17,384 bases of DNA from Wolbachia endosymbiont of Cylisticus convexus (GCF_003344345.1 NZ_QPIP01000026.1:1-17384), one strand, 5' to 3'. Numbered from the stretch's first letter, positions 1 to 7,877 are shown. The notes: a model not told the origin generated them from the sequence alone. Program-made: numbers and translations.

Positions 1-3000
1 GTACCGGTATCTCCTTTCTCACCCATATCGCCTTTTATTCCTATGGCTCCATCTGATCCTTGAAGACCTATATTTCCTTTGTCACCTTTAGGACCGGATA
101 TACCTTGTACTCCATCTGATCCTTGAGGACCAATATTTCCCTGTTCACCCTTTGTACCTTTTGTTCCATCCATACCTGGCTCACCTTTATTGCCTTGAGG
201 ACCTATATCTCCTTTTAATCCATTTATACCTGGCTCACCCTTGCTGCCTGGAAGACCTTGTGTACCATTGAAGCCCCTCAGACCTGGCTCACCTTTTATA
301 CCTGGCAATCCATCTTCTCCTTTAGGACCTTGGACTTCTCCTGGATTTTTCCTTAGTTCTTCTGAAATGCTTTGTGTTAGCTCGGTATTATTTGCAAGTT
401 TTTCTACTAATGTATCACTTAGTAACACATCTGCTAGCTCTTGAATTTTGTTATCAGCTAGTGCAATGGCTATTCCTGTGTGAATATCTTGATCATCGAT
501 AATTCTTCCTGCAATTTGCTGCTCTAATACTAAATCTCCGTCTTGATTACGGTATTCAAGTACCTGATTAGCAATGGTGCCATTATTAATTAATTTTTGT
601 ACAACTTCTTCAGGACTTGCATTTACACCGCTATCCCCTCTATCACCTTTTGGTCCAGGAGCTCCCGGTGTTCCTGGAGCGCCATCTACTCCTTTAGAAC
701 CTACTGGACCCTGCGGACCAGGCATTCCTGGTGCTCCATCTGCTCCTTTAGGGCCCGGGGTTCCATCTTTGCCAACTTGACCTGGCGTTCCAGTATTTCC
801 TTTCTCACCCATATCGCCTTTTATTCCTATGGCTCCATCTGCTCCTTGAGGACCAATATTTCCCTGTTCACCCTTTGTACCTTTTGTTCCATTCATACCT
901 GGCTCACCCTTATTGCCTTGAGGACCTTGAACTTTTCCTGGATTTTTTCTCAACTCTCCTGCTACTCCTTCTTGCAATGCTTGGTCATTTATCAAGATTT
1001 TTTTACCTTGATCATCTTTCGCTTCTAGCACTGCTTTTCCTAGCTCATCTACTTTAGTGTTAAAGAAGTTATGAACAATATTTTCAACTGTTGTTTTTGC
1101 TGCGCCCACATTGCCTTTTAATTGAGTATACTTAAGTAAATGCTCAGCCAAATTTTCCTTATTTATTTTTTGTTCCACCATGTGGAGAGCTTTTGCTTGC
1201 TCATCTAAACCACTATGCGATAGAAGGTACTTAGCAAGTCCCCACCCACTCACCTTATCTTCTACAAGAGTATTAGCCTCTTCTTTGTTCATACTGCTTC
1301 TATCAACAAGTAATTCGGCAAGTTTTTCTGCAAATTTTTCATATTTCTTAAAGGCCATAGGATCGGGATTATTTTGTTGTGTAGCATCGCTTGTTATTGC
1401 GTTTACAATATGTTTTGCAATTTCTTCCGCTTCCTTTTGAGAAAGTTTATGTACTACTCCTTCAGTGAGTTTTGCTTCATCAACTTTATTCATAAATTCC
1501 TGTGGATCGAGATTAACTTTACCAGCAACCTGAGTTGCAAGATTTTCACCATTGCTGTCCTTTGTATTAAGCACTACGTTTCCTAGCTCAGCTTTTTTAC
1601 TAGTAACTAATTCTGTTGCAATTTCTGTAGTACTTGGGGTATCTCCTTTCTCACCCTTTTTACCCTCTGGACCTTTTGCACCTGTTGGACCACTACTACC
1701 TTTTGGTCCTTCATTACCTCTATCTCCCTTCGCTCCACTTTGACCTTTTGGACCTATATCTCCTTTTATACTTAATCCTGGTTCTCCGGGCTTTCCTTGC
1801 ATACCTACCCCTGGTTCCCCCTTTTGACCCCGCAGGTTAACAGCTTCCCCTTTCTCGCCCTTTGGTCCTAAAGCACCTGGAAGACCTTGCTGACCCCTTT
1901 GACCTGGATAACCTATTATTCCATCTTTACCTGGAATACCAGGGAAACCTAACTCACCTTTATAACCTGGAGGACCAGGGAAACCTCGCTCACCCTTTTG
2001 GCCTCGAGAACCTAGAAAACCTCTATCACCTTTGAAGCCTGGAGGACCTTGTATACCTTTATCGCCTTTTAATCCATGCGCACCTGACGCTCCAGTATCT
2101 CCTTTGTTACCTTTAGGACCTTGAATTTTTCCTGGATTTTTTCTCAATTCTTCTGCTACTCCTTCTTGTAATGCTTGGTCATTTATCAAGATTTTTTTAC
2201 CTTGATCATCTTTCGCTTCCAGCACTGCTTTTCCTAGCTCAGCTTTTTTACTAGTAACTAATTCTGTTGCAATTTCTGTAGTACTTGGGGTATATCCTTT
2301 CTCACCCTTTTTACCCTCTGGACCTTTTGCACCTATTGGACCACTACTACCTTTTGGTCCTTCATTACCTCTATCTCCCTTCGCTCCACTTTGACCTTTT
2401 GGACCTGGCTGACCTATTATTCCATCTTTACCTGGAATACCAGGGAGACCTGGCTCACCCCTTTCACCTGGTTCACCTTTGGAACCATCAAAACTTGCTT
2501 CACCAGACATACCTGGCTCACCTTTTAGACCTGGGAGACCTGGAACACCAAAGAGACCTGGGAGACCTGGAGGACCCACTACTCCACGGTTACCTGGAAT
2601 ACCAGGGAGACCTTTCTCACCCCTTTCACCTTTGGAACCATCAAAACCTGCTTTACCAGGGAGACCTGGTTCACCTTTTTGACCTGGAGGACCTTGTACA
2701 CCAGCACGTTTTAATCTTTCAATGTCGCTTGCTAAAGCTTTAATTCTTTCTTCTAAATTTATATATTCTTTAGTGTTCACATCAACCTCCAAAAAGTTGT
2801 CAAAATTTTCTAAGTTATAATAATAAGGATATGGACCTGGGCTATTGTCATAGTAATAATAAGGATATGGATCTGGGCTATTGTCATAGTAATAATAAGG
2901 ATATGAATCTGAGCTACTGTCATGCTCATATCTCAAATGACCGGGGTGTAAGTCATGAAATCCTTTGCATTCACCATCTTCATCTGATATGCAGCCAACA

Positions 3001-3728
3001 TAATTATTGCCTAACTTTTTTGCTGTAAAATAACTATCTTGCGCTTTTAAGCTCTTTATTTCATGAAAATGAGATAACTTGAAATTATTATCCTTGTGAT
3101 CGAATATTGGAATAACGTTATTCAATATGTAAACCTCGCCACTAGTGGTATCATATACATGAACGCTCTTATAGTATCTGTATTGCGGTTCCTTAGAAGA
3201 CCAGTTTCTTGCTTGTATTGTAAGCCTTTTATCAGGCGAATTTTTAAGATTTTCTAAAATAAGACTGATATTTTTGCTACTAATTATGTCTTTTGGATCT
3301 ATTAAAACCTTGCTATTTTCTAGCAGTTCATAATTAGCACTACATTTGTTAGCATTATATGTGTAAACATGGATATCATTTGTGTAATTTTTAGGTATAT
3401 GATCAATAGTAGCTATAATAGTATCTTTGGTATCATAGTAATAATAATAAGATTTATCAGAGGTAGTAACTAAAGCTAATTTGTAATCGTTTCCTACCTT
3501 TTCTAGCTTTAGCCGTAGCCCTTGAGATAAGTCGTGTAGTACACTTGTCACGTTATACTTCAAATCCAGAATTTGAAAATCCTGATTAGTAGGTTGTTCA
3601 GTGATAATGTAAGATATACTAGGTAGGCTAAGTGTTGTTTTGTCATTTACTCTTATTTGAGTAGTTGTTACATAACGATTACTGCAATCTTTTTGAGGAA
3701 CATCTTCCTTTTCTAGTTTAAAACGCAT
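1..3728 (-). CDS. Large collagen-like (Gly-X-Y repeat) protein, C-terminus beyond window
   Basis: I read an uninterrupted frame of 1242 codons from an ATG at 3728 to the left edge, with no stop. The start is fixed by a strong Shine-Dalgarno (GGGAGGTGG) just upstream. Residues 1-342 are non-collagenous and have no signal peptide. They include a Tyr/Pro-rich tandem repeat (about 268-304) and a short helical stretch (about 317-340). Four Gly-X-Y blocks follow, at about 343-481, 537-698, 935-1034 and 1134 to the edge, rich in GEKG, GEPG, GPKG and GLPG triplets. Spacers of about 55, 236 and 97 residues separate them. Such repeats form triple helices in bacterial and phage collagen-like proteins, usually surface or fibre structures. 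Trimerisation and an adhesive or structural role are inferred. Without a visible Sec signal, the export route is unknown. The repeats are in frame throughout, so the gene looks intact as far as it is seen. Confidence 0.9.
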   Translation of the reverse strand, partial: MRFKLEKEDVPQKDCSNRYVTTTQIRVNDKTTLSLPSISYIITEQPTNQDFQILDLKYNVTSVLHDLSQGLRLKLEKVGNDYKLALVTTSDKSYYYYYDTKDTIIATIDHIPKNYTNDIHVYTYNANKCSANYELLENSKVLIDPKDIISSKNISLILENLKNSPDKRLTIQARNWSSKEPQYRYYKSVHVYDTTSGEVYILNNVIPIFDHKDNNFKLSHFHEIKSLKAQDSYFTAKKLGNNYVGCISDEDGECKGFHDLHPGHLRYEHDSSSDSYPYYYYDNSPDPYPYYYYDNSPGPYPYYYNLENFDNFLEVDVNTKEYINLEERIKALASDIERLKRAGVQGPPGQKGEPGLPGKAGFDGSKGERGEKGLPGIPGNRGVVGPPGLPGLFGVPGLPGLKGEPGMSGEASFDGSKGEPGERGEPGLPGIPGKDGIIGQPGPKGQSGAKGDRGNEGPKGSSGPIGAKGPEGKKGEKGYTPSTTEIATELVTSKKAELGKAVLEAKDDQGKKILINDQALQEGVAEELRKNPGKIQGPKGNKGDTGASGAHGLKGDKGIQGPPGFKGDRGFLGSRGQKGERGFPGPPGYKGELGFPGIPGKDGIIGYPGQRGQQGLPGALGPKGEKGEAVNLRGQKGEPGVGMQGKPGEPGLSIKGDIGPKGQSGAKGDRGNEGPKGSSGPTGAKGPEGKKGEKGDTPSTTEIATELVTSKKAELGNVVLNTKDSNGENLATQVAGKVNLDPQEFMNKVDEAKLTEGVVHKLSQKEAEEIAKHIVNAITSDATQQNNPDPMAFKKYEKFAEKLAELLVDRSSMNKEEANTLVEDKVSGWGLAKYLLSHSGLDEQAKALHMVEQKINKENLAEHLLKYTQLKGNVGAAKTTVENIVHNFFNTKVDELGKAVLEAKDDQGKKILINDQALQEGVAGELRKNPGKVQGPQGNKGEPGMNGTKGTKGEQGNIGPQGADGAIGIKGDMGEKGNTGTPGQVGKDGTPGPKGADGAPGMPGPQGPVGSKGVDGAPGTPGAPGPKGDRGDSGVNASPEEVVQKLINNGTIANQVLEYRNQDGDLVLEQQIAGRIIDDQDIHTGIAIALADNKIQELADVLLSDTLVEKLANNTELTQSISEELRKNPGEVQGPKGEDGLPGIKGEPGLRGFNGTQGLPGSKGEPGINGLKGDIGPQGNKGEPGMDGTKGTKGEQGNIGPQGSDGVQGISGPKGDKGNIGLQGSDGAIGIKGDMGEKGDTG
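794..926 (-). repeat. Direct repeat C inside collagen blocks (pairs with 8-58 and 112-203)
   Basis: Positions 794-844 match 8-58 (offset 786) and 835-926 match 112-203 (offset 723), each with a few substitutions. The sequence encodes a collagen stretch of the type GNKGEPGM(N/D)GTKGTKGEQ. Blocks 3 and 4 therefore share duplicated DNA, but block 4 carries extra triplets between the two matching parts. Confidence 0.8.
931..1047 (-). repeat. Direct repeat B, copy 1 (pairs with 2125-2241)
   Basis: About 117 bp match 2125-2241 at an offset of 1194 bp with few differences. The segment encodes the module from LGKAVLEAKDDQGKK to ELRKNPGK that lies directly before a collagen block. The offset is a multiple of three. 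Confidence 0.85.
1582..1755 (-). repeat. Direct repeat A, copy 1 (174 bp, pairs with 2233-2406)
   Basis: This segment matches 2233-2406 at a constant offset of 651 bp, with only two differences seen by eye. It encodes the end of collagen block 2 and the start of the following spacer (STTEIATELVTSKKAELG). The near-identity at third codon positions indicates recent duplication or gene conversion. Confidence 0.88.
2125..2241 (-). repeat. Direct repeat B, copy 2 (pairs with 931-1047)
   Basis: This is the second copy of the pre-collagen module, overlapping the end of repeat A copy 2 at 2233-2241. It encodes LGKAVLEAKDDQGKK through ELRKNPGK immediately before collagen block 2. Confidence 0.85.
2233..2406 (-). 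repeat. Direct repeat A, copy 2 (174 bp, pairs with 1582-1755)
   Basis: This is the partner of 1582-1755. It encodes the end of collagen block 1 and the first spacer. One difference changes GDTP to GYTP and the other changes a Thr codon to Ile. Recombination between the copies would remove or add 651 bp (217 codons) in frame. Confidence 0.88.
2819..2926 (-). repeat. 36-bp tandem repeat, about three copies, inside the collagen-like gene
   Basis: A 36-bp unit starts at 2819, 2855 and 2891. The first two copies are almost identical and the third has several substitutions. It encodes the 12-residue unit YPYYYYDNSPGP/D in the N-terminal region of the collagen-like protein. The unit length is a multiple of three, so copy-number change would keep the frame. 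Confidence 0.9.
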
Positions 3729-3730
3729 CT

Positions 3731-3739
3731 CCACCTCCC
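3731..3739 (-). promoter_or_regulatory. Strong ribosome binding site of the collagen-like gene
   Basis: On the minus strand GGGAGGTGG lies 2-3 nt before the ATG at 3728, with the core GGAGG about 6 nt upstream. It is the clearest Shine-Dalgarno in the window. It settles the start codon and suggests efficient translation. Confidence 0.7.
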
Positions 3740-3806
3740 TTTGCGATTAGATATAGTTAATTTACAGACGTTAATTATTGATTAATAATGATGATAAGTA
3801 AATATA

Positions 3807-3812
3807 ATTATA
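3807..3812 (-). promoter_or_regulatory. Possible -10 box for the collagen-like gene
   Basis: A perfect TATAAT occurs on the minus strand about 80 bp before the start codon. The sequence 17 bp further upstream (TTTATA) is a poor -35 match. The surroundings are very AT-rich, so chance is possible. Confidence 0.25.
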
Positions 3813-4135
3813 CTCTATGCTAATTTAATTATAAATTGACTTGTGAAAGAAAGCTGTTCTTTTCTGTCATTCCAGTACCTAAACAGTAGTTACTCACAAG
3901 CAAAAAAGCTAACTTATGCTAACATTCGGTGAAATTGTGGATGTCATTGTCTGGGCATTGGCATCTGTTATGTCACAAAAATAAATGTTCATTATAATTG
4001 TAATTAGCTATAAGCATCAAAAACTTTACCAATCTAAAAAAGATAAGGTAAGTCCAGAATTTAAATTAATAATTTACTAATGCTTGGCTAAATATAGAGA
4101 AAATTGCTATAACTTTCACTAAAATGAATTTTATT

Positions 4136-4165
4136 AAAAACACCCTTATCGTTATGATAAAGGGT
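4136..4165 (-). terminator. Rho-independent terminator after htrA
   Basis: Read on the minus strand, ACCCTTTATC and GATAAGGGT form a stem with one bulged base around a short ATAAC loop. The stem is followed by G and then TTTTT. It lies 66 bp beyond the htrA stop and points in the same direction, so it probably ends the hflK-hflC-htrA transcript. Confidence 0.7.
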
Positions 4166-4230
4166 ATATAAGAACCTGTCAAGCAATTTCTTATGACTTA
4201 GATTCGATGATAGAATACAATGTAAAATAG

Positions 4231-5688
4231 CTACTTCTTCAATTTTATTGAAGTAAAGAACTGGTTTCCATTGCGGTAAATGAGCAACATTATTGAATCT
4301 TTGCCATTTTTCTTTACTACTGAATCAATTTGTTTTTGAAAATCATTAGTGTTTTCAATATCGATTCCATCTAATTGGATAATGATATCCCCTTTTTTAA
4401 TAACACGCAGTGTGGAATTACTATTACTATCTACACTGGTAACTACTACACCTTTTGTGGGTGCATTATTTTTTAGTTCTTTTGGCAAATTTGAAACGGT
4501 TAAACCACTTATATAACTAGATGTTGATTTATTTTCTTCTTGATTATTATCTAGATCATCGTTTGCAGATTCCTCGATTACAACCTTGATATTGACTTCT
4601 TTACCCTTTCTAAGTAACTTAGTTTGTACTTTTTTCCCAAGTTCAGTTCTTGAAACCATTTGCGGTAATTGTGTCATTCTATCAATTTTTTTACCGTCAA
4701 ATTCTAATAATATATCACCTACTTTAATTCCTCCTTTCTCTGCAGGACTACCCTTTACTACACTTGCAACTAGTGCACCTTTGGTGTCTTTTAAACCCAA
4801 GGATTCAGCAAATTCTTTTGTTATAGGCTGAACCTGCACACCAAGCCAACCATGTTTTATTTTTTTGCCACTTTTTAATGTGTCAATAATTGACATAGCT
4901 AGATTAGATGGTATAGCAAAGCCTATACCCACGTTACCGCCAGATTCAGATGGGGAATAAATAGCAGTATTAATGCCTATAACTTTTCCATTTAGGTGAA
5001 ATAATGGTCCCCCTGAGTTGCCTCTATTGATTGCAGCATCAGTTTGAATAAATTCATTCATAGTACCAATACTAATGTCTCTAGATCTTGCGGATATAAT
5101 TCCTGTGCTTACAGAGCCACCCAAACCAAATGGGTTACCTATTGCAATAACTGCATCACCAACCCTTGCTGTATCAGAATTACCAAATGCAACAAAAGGA
5201 AGATCTTTATCAGAATTAATCTTAAGCACAGCAAGGTCAGTTTTTGCATCGTAGCCTAAAACTTCTGCTTTGAAGTAAGTGTTATCGTTCATAGTAACTG
5301 TGATATCTTGGGCGTTTTTAATAACGTGATAATTAGTTACTATTATTCCACCTTTATCTATAATAAATCCAGAGCCAAGCAACACCACCTCTCTGTTAAC
5401 GCTAGGGCCCCTGTCCATAAAAAACTGATCAAAGTGCTCAAAAAATTCTTTAAAATCATCAAAGAAATTATTTCTTGGTGTAAAAGGAATTTTAGTTCTA
5501 TTGTTATTTTCTTGCTTAACTATTTGCTCACTTGAAATATTTACAACTGCAGGAATAAGCTCTTCCACTATATCAGCAAGTCCTTGATATACAGGGCCCG
5601 CAACCGTTTTTGTGAACACATTAGCATATGAAGAAAACGCAATTAGAAAGTATGCAAATATAGATAAAATAAATGCTTTACTTCTCAT
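4231..5688 (-). CDS. htrA: HtrA/DegP-type periplasmic serine protease and chaperone
   Basis: The protein has 485 residues, a normal length for DegP/HtrA. An N-terminal signal peptide (residues 1-22, cut near SSYA-NVF) sends it to the periplasm. The trypsin-like domain carries the full triad: His121 in TNYHV, Asp151 in KTDLAVLK and Ser225 in GNSGGPL. Two PDZ domains follow, at about 280-370 (GWLGVQVQPI, then a GDILLEFDG stretch) and 395-480 (GVVVTSV, then GDIIIQLDG). The family degrades or refolds misfolded envelope proteins, often as oligomeric cages. The ATG lies 3 nt after the hflC stop, so the two are co-transcribed. It is the last gene of the operon and is followed by a hairpin terminator. 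Nothing is missing or broken. Confidence 0.96.
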   Translation of the reverse strand: MRSKAFILSIFAYFLIAFSSYANVFTKTVAGPVYQGLADIVEELIPAVVNISSEQIVKQENNNRTKIPFTPRNNFFDDFKEFFEHFDQFFMDRGPSVNREVVLLGSGFIIDKGGIIVTNYHVIKNAQDITVTMNDNTYFKAEVLGYDAKTDLAVLKINSDKDLPFVAFGNSDTARVGDAVIAIGNPFGLGGSVSTGIISARSRDISIGTMNEFIQTDAAINRGNSGGPLFHLNGKVIGINTAIYSPSESGGNVGIGFAIPSNLAMSIIDTLKSGKKIKHGWLGVQVQPITKEFAESLGLKDTKGALVASVVKGSPAEKGGIKVGDILLEFDGKKIDRMTQLPQMVSRTELGKKVQTKLLRKGKEVNIKVVIEESANDDLDNNQEENKSTSSYISGLTVSNLPKELKNNAPTKGVVVTSVDSNSNSTLRVIKKGDIIIQLDGIDIENTNDFQKQIDSVVKKNGKDSIMLLIYRNGNQFFTSIKLKK

Positions 5689-5691
5689 AAA

Positions 5692-6564
5692 CTATTTCCA
5701 CCCCTTGTTCAAAATATCTAAGAAATTATTATTTGGTGAAAGCACGAATTTAGTATTATCCTTAGCAAAGGATTTACTGTAAGCGCTCATAGAGCGATAA
5801 AAATTAAAAAACTCTTCATCAACCTTAAATGCCTCATTATAAATTCTAGTTGCTTCAGCATAACCGCGACCTCTTATTTCATGCGATTCTTTTACTGCAC
5901 TAGAGACAATTCCCCTTTTTAATTTATCAGCTTTTGATCTAATTTCCTGCCCAGCTTGTTCTCCTTCTGCTCTAATTTCTTTTGCTTCCTTTTCTCTTTC
6001 AGTTTGCATACGGCGGAATATTGCAGAACTATTTTCTTCTGGCAGATCTGCTCTCTTAATTCTTACGTCTATTATTTCTATGCCAAATTTTTCAGCTTCA
6101 GAATAAACTCCATGCTGGATTAATTGCATGACTTCTGATCTCTTTTCATTTAATAAATTAATCAATGAAAATCTTCCTATATTCTCCCTTATGTGAGCTT
6201 CTATGACAGGATATAATCTTCTAACTAGCCCTGATTCATTTTTCACAGTTTGGTAAAAAATGATAGGATCCACTATTTTATATTTTGCATAAGCATCTAC
6301 TATGATACGCTTTTGATCTGCAGTTATCACTTCTCTTGGGGTTTTATCAGGACTTAGATCTAAAACTCTCTTATCAAGAAACTCTACGTTATTTATAAAC
6401 GGCAACTTAAAATATAAGCCGCTGTTCCTAACATCTCTTACAACCTTACCCAGCTGTATAACTATCGCTTGTTTTGTTTCTTCTACAATAAACATCGAGT
6501 TAGATAAAGCAATCAATAAAACAACAAATATGAAAACAAAAACGATTTTAATATTACTACTCAT
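5692..6564 (-). CDS. hflC: HflC, SPFH-family regulator of FtsH protease
   Basis: The protein has 290 residues. One N-terminal membrane anchor (about 7-25) precedes an SPFH/band-7 domain opening with VEETKQAIVIQLGKVVRD, typical of HflC. A charged coiled-coil segment (about 190-245, with EREKEAKEIRAEGEQAGQEI and GRGYAEATRIYNEAF) follows. With HflK it forms a large membrane cage around FtsH and limits degradation of membrane proteins. It starts 2 nt after the hflK stop and ends 3 nt before htrA, which is strong evidence for translational coupling. No Shine-Dalgarno stands out, as is common here. Confidence 0.95.
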   Translation of the reverse strand: MSSNIKIVFVFIFVVLLIALSNSMFIVEETKQAIVIQLGKVVRDVRNSGLYFKLPFINNVEFLDKRVLDLSPDKTPREVITADQKRIIVDAYAKYKIVDPIIFYQTVKNESGLVRRLYPVIEAHIRENIGRFSLINLLNEKRSEVMQLIQHGVYSEAEKFGIEIIDVRIKRADLPEENSSAIFRRMQTEREKEAKEIRAEGEQAGQEIRSKADKLKRGIVSSAVKESHEIRGRGYAEATRIYNEAFKVDEEFFNFYRSMSAYSKSFAKDNTKFVLSPNNNFLDILNKGWK

Positions 6565-6566
6565 GG

Positions 6567-7592
6567 CTATTTCCCTAAATTTGTAAGAGGTAAATAAGAA
6601 AACATACCTTTCAGATCATCTGTTATAACAAATTTATCTACCTTACTAAAAATGTTTTCCATAGTTTCAAGATAAATACGATTCTTAACAAGAGAAGGGT
6701 TTTGTCTGTATTCTTCATAAAGAGATAAAAAGCGATTTGCATTACCTTTTGCTTCATTTATTATTTCATTCTCGTATGCTTCTGCATCTAATTTTATCTT
6801 TATTGCTTCACCTTTTGCGCGAGGTATAATATCATTACTGTAAGCATATGCTTCGTTTATAGTACGTTCTTTGTCTGCGCGAGCACTTTGTACATCTCTA
6901 AATGAGCTAATTACTTTTTCTGGTGGGTCAATTTTTTTCATTTGAACAGATAAAATTTCTATCCCCATTTGATATCCATCAAGAATCTGTTGCAATAAAA
7001 TTCTAGTATCTCTGGAAATTTCAGCTCTACCTTGACCTTCGAGTGCAAAAGAGATCGTATTCTTACCTATTATCTCTCTCATAGCACTTTCAGCAGCATT
7101 TTTAACGCTGAAACCAGGTTTATAATCCCGCACTTTAAATAAATAATCTTTAGCGTCTCTAACTCGCCATTGGATCTCAAAATTAACGTTGACTATGTTC
7201 TCATCTCCGGTGAGCATCACACCTTCACCACGATCTATATCTCTCCCATAAGAGCTACTTATCCCAATTTCTTCACGATTTACTTCCTTAACATTCACTT
7301 TAAAAACCTTACCAATAGGATAGGGAAAGTGATAGCGCAAACCAGATGTTTCTGTATCAGAATATTTGCCAAAAGTAAGTTCTATGCCTTCTTCGCTAGG
7401 ATGAACAATATAAAAGCCAGTACAAACATAAAGCAGCAAAATAATGAAAATGATGAAATAAGGTTTTTTGCCTCTATTTCTGGTGAAGCCATTAAAAAAG
7501 CATCTTATATCAGACATAGCTTTACTTAAAATATCTTCATTATTGGAACCTACCGGTTTCTTGCCAAGATTCCAAGGATTATGCTCATCCAT
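6567..7592 (-). CDS. hflK: HflK, SPFH-family partner of HflC
   Basis: From the ATG at 7592 the protein has 341 residues. It opens with MDEHNPWNLGKKP, which resembles the Pro/Trp/Gly-rich cytoplasmic start of HflK proteins. A transmembrane segment (about 45-63) and an SPFH domain beginning HPSEEGIELTFGKY follow, then an Ala/Glu-rich coiled coil (RADKERTINEAYAYSNDIIP and the AKGEA region). An upstream in-frame ATG at 7652 would add 20 mostly hydrophobic residues unlike the family, so I prefer 7592. Neither start has a clear ribosome binding site. HflK pairs with HflC, whose gene starts 2 nt downstream. Confidence 0.93.
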   Translation of the reverse strand: MDEHNPWNLGKKPVGSNNEDILSKAMSDIRCFFNGFTRNRGKKPYFIIFIILLLYVCTGFYIVHPSEEGIELTFGKYSDTETSGLRYHFPYPIGKVFKVNVKEVNREEIGISSSYGRDIDRGEGVMLTGDENIVNVNFEIQWRVRDAKDYLFKVRDYKPGFSVKNAAESAMREIIGKNTISFALEGQGRAEISRDTRILLQQILDGYQMGIEILSVQMKKIDPPEKVISSFRDVQSARADKERTINEAYAYSNDIIPRAKGEAIKIKLDAEAYENEIINEAKGNANRFLSLYEEYRQNPSLVKNRIYLETMENIFSKVDKFVITDDLKGMFSYLPLTNLGK

Positions 7593-7670
7593 AAAAATTA
7601 TTGATTTTATAACTAATACGCTGATATTACTTAATCTTATCAAAAAATGCAAAACTATTTTATTTACAAA

Positions 7671-7877
7671 TTAATTATCAGAGCGAAAGGTATGATCATA
7701 CACTGCCTTTTCCCTGTATGATATGGTCGATTCTACAGAATTTGCTGGCTTTTTGAATTCCTTATTGTCATTCTTGAGATGCACTATGTCCTCGTGAAAA
7801 CTACTATGATTTTTTAATAATAAAAACGCTAGAATTGTAGTAACTAGTAAGATGAACGCTCTTTTTCTATACCTCAT
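7671..7877 (-). CDS. Small single-pass membrane protein, unknown function
   Basis: The gene encodes 68 residues. After a basic start (MRYRKR) comes one hydrophobic segment (about 7-22, AFILLVTTILAFLLLK), then a charged, polar tail of about 45 residues. The layout predicts an inner-membrane anchor with its C-terminus outside the cytoplasm. I do not recognise a family. It is the first reading frame of the hflK-hflC-htrA block and lies 78 bp before the preferred hflK start (18 bp before the upstream one), on the same strand. This supports a real gene, possibly an accessory to HflKC. No strong ribosome binding site is visible, so it could still be a chance frame. Confidence 0.5.
   Translation of the reverse strand: MRYRKRAFILLVTTILAFLLLKNHSSFHEDIVHLKNDNKEFKKPANSVESTISYREKAVYDHTFRSDN

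Larger units (their letters stand above)
3729..4230. other. Intergenic spacer between collagen-like gene and htrA
   Basis: This is 502 bp without a convincing gene. Both strands are AT-rich and broken by stops. It holds the ribosome binding site and possible -10 box of the collagen-like gene at the left, and the htrA terminator at the right. A 10-bp match to an IS end (AAGAACCTGT near 4170) may be a relic. I see no RNA gene. Confidence 0.6.

Noticed and set aside
8..926. Possible CRISPR array from regularly repeated short sequences
   Set aside because: Repeat spacing is irregular, and all of it is explained by in-frame Gly-X-Y coding and segmental duplication.
241..2743. Proline-rich plus-strand frames across the collagen region
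   Set aside because: They are the antisense of Gly-X-Y codons (GGN/CCN complement) and overlap a continuous minus-strand gene with a strong ribosome binding site.
2831..3028. Plus-strand frame with a repeated DLGYCHSNNKDM unit
   Set aside because: It is the antisense of the 36-bp tandem repeat in the collagen-like gene. No ribosome binding site is seen.
3855..3985. Possible Wolbachia palindromic repeat (TGTCATTCCAGT-like text)
   Set aside because: Only about a dozen bases match from memory and no palindrome partner is found nearby.
7592..7652. Upstream ATG of hflK at 7652
   Set aside because: It adds 20 hydrophobic residues unlike HflK N-termini and has no ribosome binding site. The ATG at 7592 gives the typical start.
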